Both the position numbers and the translations under genes were made by a program. Shown piece by piece: positions 61,050 to 64,000 of a stretch of 64,000 nt of DNA; positions within the stretch are counted from its first letter, which is position 1, and each line of letters opens with the position of its first letter. A model generated the notes under the pieces. It worked only from the letters and a program-made list of their open reading frames with translations, was not told the DNA's origin and searched no databases. Origin of the DNA: Actinokineospora diospyrosa (lineage in GTDB: Bacteria; Actinomycetota; Actinomycetes; Mycobacteriales; Pseudonocardiaceae); assembly GCF_024171925.1 (NCBI RefSeq), contig NZ_JAMTCO010000007.1:124001-188000 (forward strand). The letters run 5' to 3'.

Positions 61050-61937
61050 GTGTACCCGGGCTACGACTGGGTGGCCACCCCGCCTCCCACCGCCAAGGCA
61101 CCAGAGCCCCCCCTCCGGTTGCCCTACCTCGGCCCGCCCCGCTACCGCACCCCACCGCGCTGGGGCTTCCCCGCGCTCGCTTGGCGCTGGCCCACCGCTA
61201 TAGCGGGCGCGGCCGAAGAGGGAGCGTCCCCCGTAGAGCGCGTCCGCGGCCGAGCCCGCCTCGCCGCGTCCGCCCTGTGGTTGTTGGCCGCCGTCGCCGT
61301 CATCGCCGCCGGGGCGGAGGTGTGGCGGTACGCGCTGCTGGTGCAGAGCCGCACCGGCGCCCTGTCGCGGACGGTGGTGCAGTGGTCGGACAGCCTGGTC
61401 ACCACCGGTGCGGTCCTGTCCTTCGCCGCGGGCCTGCTGAGCCTCGCCACCGTCCTCTGGTGGCTCCACGCCGCCCGCCGGGCCGCCACCGAGCTGGCCG
61501 GCTACCACCCAGCGCGCGACGACTGGCAGCTGGTTCCCGGAATCCTGATCCCCGGCATCAACCTCATCGTCCCCGGCGCGGTCCTGGCCGAACTCGAACA
61601 CGCCATCCTCCGCCGCCCCGCCGACGAACGCCCCAACCCCTCGCCGCTGCTGAAGGCTTGGTGGATCACCTGGGCGGCCAGCGGCCTCCTCTTCACCGCC
61701 ACCCTCCTCTGGCGCCTGAACACCTCAGCCCAATCCCAAGCCGACGGCGTCCTCCTGACAGCGTTCCTAGACCTCACCGCCGCCGCCACGGCAGTCCTGA
61801 CGATCCGCCTAGTAGACCGCCTATCGCTGCTACTAGCCCCCATCAACCCCTCCACAGTCCGCCGCCTCCGCGTCGTCCGCATCGACACCACCGGCGACCC
61901 GGTCCGCACCTCCCGCCCCACCACCGCCGCCCGGTAG
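61050..61937 (+). CDS. DUF4328 family membrane protein
   Basis: A 295-residue protein with five or so transmembrane helices and WQLVPGILIPGINLIVPG, characteristic of DUF4328. A Pro-rich N-terminus precedes the first helix. Function unknown. The 3' 105 bases overlap, in antisense, the end of the NB-ARC/TPR gene. Start at GTG 61050, just after the rhodanese stop. Confidence 0.85.
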   Translation: MYPGYDWVATPPPTAKAPEPPLRLPYLGPPRYRTPPRWGFPALAWRWPTAIAGAAEEGASPVERVRGRARLAASALWLLAAVAVIAAGAEVWRYALLVQSRTGALSRTVVQWSDSLVTTGAVLSFAAGLLSLATVLWWLHAARRAATELAGYHPARDDWQLVPGILIPGINLIVPGAVLAELEHAILRRPADERPNPSPLLKAWWITWAASGLLFTATLLWRLNTSAQSQADGVLLTAFLDLTAAATAVLTIRLVDRLSLLLAPINPSTVRRLRVVRIDTTGDPVRTSRPTTAAR

Positions 61938-64000
61938 CCGCTGCCGCCAGAAGTCGAGGTAGGCGCCAACGTCCTCGTTCTCCGGGTGGCCCTGCCCCAA
62001 CACCCGCAGCACGTCATCCCGGAGCCGGGTGAGTTCCGCCAGCGCCACTGCCGCCCCCTCGGCCTTGCCCCGCCACATGGCCAGGTTGCCCCGGGTTCGC
62101 AGCGTGGCCGGGTGGTCCGGCCCGAGCACCCGTGACTGGTCAGCGAGCAAGTCGAACAACGCGTCAACCGCCCCGACGGCGTCGCCCGCCATCCCACGGC
62201 AGTCGGCGAGGCCCCGCCGGGTGATCAGGGTCGCCGGGTGGTCTTGGTCCAAGACCCGCAGTTGGTCGGCCAGCAGGTCCGCGTACGCCCGCGCCGCCGC
62301 GACGGGGTCACCCGCGTCCGCGAGGCAGGCGGCGAGGTTGTTGCGCGTGGCGAGGGTGTTCGGGTGCTCGGGCCCCAACACCCGTCGTTGGTCGTCGAGC
62401 AGTCCGGCGAGCTCGGCGACCGCGCCGGGCCCGTCCCCGGCAACTTGCCGCCAGTGCGCGAGGTTGTGCCGAGAGGCCAGCGCCAGCAGGTCATCCGGAC
62501 CGAGGACACGCACGATGTCGTCCAATGCGGCCGTGTACTCCCGCACCGCGCCCGCGACGTCGCCCGCCACCCCAAGCCAATGGGCCAGTCCACACCGGAT
62601 CCCGAGCGTGTCCGCGTTGTGCGGTCCGAAGACGCGCACGGCGTCCACCAAGAGGTCAGCGAGAATCGTTGTCGCGCAGGCGACGTCCCCGGATTCGCCT
62701 CGCCACAGGGCCAGGCTGTTGCGGGCGAGCAGGGCGAAGGGGTGGTCCTCGCCGAGGACCCGAACCAGGTCCGGGAGCAGAGCGGCCAGGTCCCGCGCCG
62801 CACCAGCGGAGTCCCCCAACTCGCCGCGCCAGCGCGCCGCGTTCTGCCGAGCGGCCAACGCGTCCACGTGGTCGGGACCGAGCCGAGCCTGCGCTTCCGC
62901 GGCGATCTCCCGATAGCGCTCGGCCGCGGCAAGTACCTGTCCCGCGTTGCCCAGGCTGTCGGCGACGCGGAACAACAAGGCGTAACCCGGGGTGGTCCAC
63001 AAGTGCGGTCCGCAGTGCTCGGTCAACGCGATCGCGTTTGCCCGGAACACCGGAACCCGCTCAACCGCTGGCCAGCAGGACTTGAACGCGCCGACCAGCG
63101 GCCCGATCAGGCTGGGGAGGTCGTCGAGCTGCGCCCGGGTGGCGTGCTGGACCAGGGCGTGCGCCCGGATCAGCGGATCCGGCTCGCCGCCGACGGTGAT
63201 CAGGCTGAAGCGGCGGAGCGCGGTCAGGCCGCCTTCGGTGTCCACCCCCGGGGCGGCCGCGGCCAGCAGTGACAGCGGGATGCCGTCCGGGCTCAGCACC
63301 GAGATCACGTCGAGCACCGCCCTCGCGGCGCCGACGGGAGCGAGTCGATCGGCCGCCGCCACCGAGATCGCCCATGTTGTGACCACCGTGTCGCTGCGAC
63401 CGTCGGCGCTCGTCCAGTCGGTGGGGAACATCGCGTCCAGAGCCTCAGTGCGCCACTTCCGGACGTACTTGGCGTAGGTCATGCCCGGCACCATCGACAC
63501 GTACGCTGTGGCCTGCCCTAACGCCAAAGGCAGGTGGCCTAACAAGTTCGCCAGCTCTTCACCGGTTTCGCCCAGGTAGGACAAGGACTCCTCGGGCGTG
63601 AAGACCCGCAGGTCGACCATGAGGCGATCCGCCGCCCGCAGGGAGGGTTCGTTGCGGCGGGTGGTCACGACCAGCCTGCCGGTCTCGCGGGTGTGCGGCC
63701 ACAAGCCCACGATGTCCGCTGGATCGGTCAGGTCGTCGAACACCAACAACCACCGCTTGGTCGTGGTCGCGCACCAATCCAAGAAGGGCTTCTCGTCGTC
63801 GACCGGCTGACCGGTGACTACCGCCCCCAGCTCGGCGAACCCGTTGATCACCCCGGCCCTCGTTGACGCGGTGACCCAGCCCAGGAGTTCGACGTCGTGC
63901 GTTCGGTTGGCGTAGTCGGCTGCCAGTTGGGTCTTGCCCACGCCGCCCAGTCCGGACAGGACCACGCCACCCGCCGTCAACGCCTCGAGGTCCGGCACTG
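61833..64000 (-). CDS. NB-ARC/TPR STAND-type protein, 3' part (5' end outside window)
   Basis: At least 721 residues of a STAND-type ATPase whose start lies beyond the right edge. P-loop GLGGVGKTQLA, Walker B WLLVFDDL, VTTRR and the GLPLA-like GHLPLALGQ are visible. From about residue 330 there are seven or so TPR units of about 42 residues, with the D-x-x-RVLGPDHPxTL pattern. A glycine/aspartate-rich tail ends the protein. STAND proteins act in signalling, regulation or defence. The N-terminal effector domain that would tell is not in this window. The last 105 bases overlap the DUF4328 gene. Confidence 0.88.
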   Translation of the reverse strand, partial: VPDLEALTAGGVVLSGLGGVGKTQLAADYANRTHDVELLGWVTASTRAGVINGFAELGAVVTGQPVDDEKPFLDWCATTTKRWLLVFDDLTDPADIVGLWPHTRETGRLVVTTRRNEPSLRAADRLMVDLRVFTPEESLSYLGETGEELANLLGHLPLALGQATAYVSMVPGMTYAKYVRKWRTEALDAMFPTDWTSADGRSDTVVTTWAISVAAADRLAPVGAARAVLDVISVLSPDGIPLSLLAAAAPGVDTEGGLTALRRFSLITVGGEPDPLIRAHALVQHATRAQLDDLPSLIGPLVGAFKSCWPAVERVPVFRANAIALTEHCGPHLWTTPGYALLFRVADSLGNAGQVLAAAERYREIAAEAQARLGPDHVDALAARQNAARWRGELGDSAGAARDLAALLPDLVRVLGEDHPFALLARNSLALWRGESGDVACATTILADLLVDAVRVFGPHNADTLGIRCGLAHWLGVAGDVAGAVREYTAALDDIVRVLGPDDLLALASRHNLAHWRQVAGDGPGAVAELAGLLDDQRRVLGPEHPNTLATRNNLAACLADAGDPVAAARAYADLLADQLRVLDQDHPATLITRRGLADCRGMAGDAVGAVDALFDLLADQSRVLGPDHPATLRTRGNLAMWRGKAEGAAVALAELTRLRDDVLRVLGQGHPENEDVGAYLDFWRQRLPGGGGGAGGADRVAGGVDADDAEAADCGGVDGG

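Overview
The window is high-GC actinobacterial DNA. Clear markers are the gyrA end followed by tRNA-Ile and tRNA-Ala, CrgA, a class E sortase, the PknA/PknB/PbpA/RodA/PstP/Fha block and a mycothiol-dependent dehydrogenase. Gene order from gyrA to fhaA follows the replication-origin side of the mycobacterial chromosome (gyrA, DUF3566, ileT, alaT, cwsA, ppiA, crgA, trpG, pknB to fhaA). A rhomboid protease, an OsmC protein and a sortase are set into that order. Style and content suggest Pseudonocardiales, but the genus cannot be fixed from the sequence.

Layout. 1-3.4 kb: gyrA 3' end, DUF3566 membrane protein, tRNA-Ile, DLW-39 peptide, tRNA-Ala. 3.5-5.1 kb: OsmC, DoxX, lipoprotein. 5.1-5.9 and 10.1-10.75 kb: gene-free stretches holding four copies of a dispersed repeat, most of them carrying a DnaA-box-like site. 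5.9-11.4 kb: CwsA-like protein, PpiA, rhomboid, PH-domain protein, CrgA, sortase E, TrpG/PabA. 11.5-21.4 kb: the minus-strand operon fhaA-fhaB-pstP-rodA-pbpA-pknA-pknB for phospho-signalling and cell-shape peptidoglycan synthesis. tRNA-Leu follows at 21.5 kb, then a second copy of a post-tRNA repeat and a G-rich stretch.

22-31 kb is metabolic and regulatory: an unknown protein, an NAD(P)-binding protein, sugar-lactone oxidase, PLP aldolase/racemase-like protein, TetR, two small proteins next to an XRE-TPR regulator, and an APH-fold protein. 31-34.5 kb is a copper cluster (YcnI, CopC, CopD) with flanking membrane and DUF6474 genes. 34.6-39.4 kb holds a TM0106 nuclease, mycothiol-dependent formaldehyde dehydrogenase with an MBL hydrolase, and an Fpg/Nei glycosylase. 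39.6-46.5 kb holds a sigma/anti-sigma fusion, tRNA-Gly, DUF2252, an MFS exporter and two paralogous membrane proteins.

46.6-51 kb contains MsrA, an islet of conflict-system-like genes (antitoxin-like protein with a 38-residue partner; HEPN protein with a small partner), a gamma-glutamyltransferase-like protein and DUF1697. 51-64 kb holds SDR and AKR oxidoreductases, a LytS/LytTR two-component system with an ActP-type symporter (an S49 protease lies between kinase and regulator), a SigE-family sigma with its membrane partner, a rhodanese, a DUF4328 protein and the 3' part of an NB-ARC/TPR gene that runs off the window.

I see no IS element, prophage or CRISPR array. The best candidates for something undescribed are the HEPN two-gene module, the antitoxin-like/38-residue pair, the sigma/anti-sigma/receptor fusion, the dispersed DnaA-box repeats and two intergenic DnaA-box clusters.
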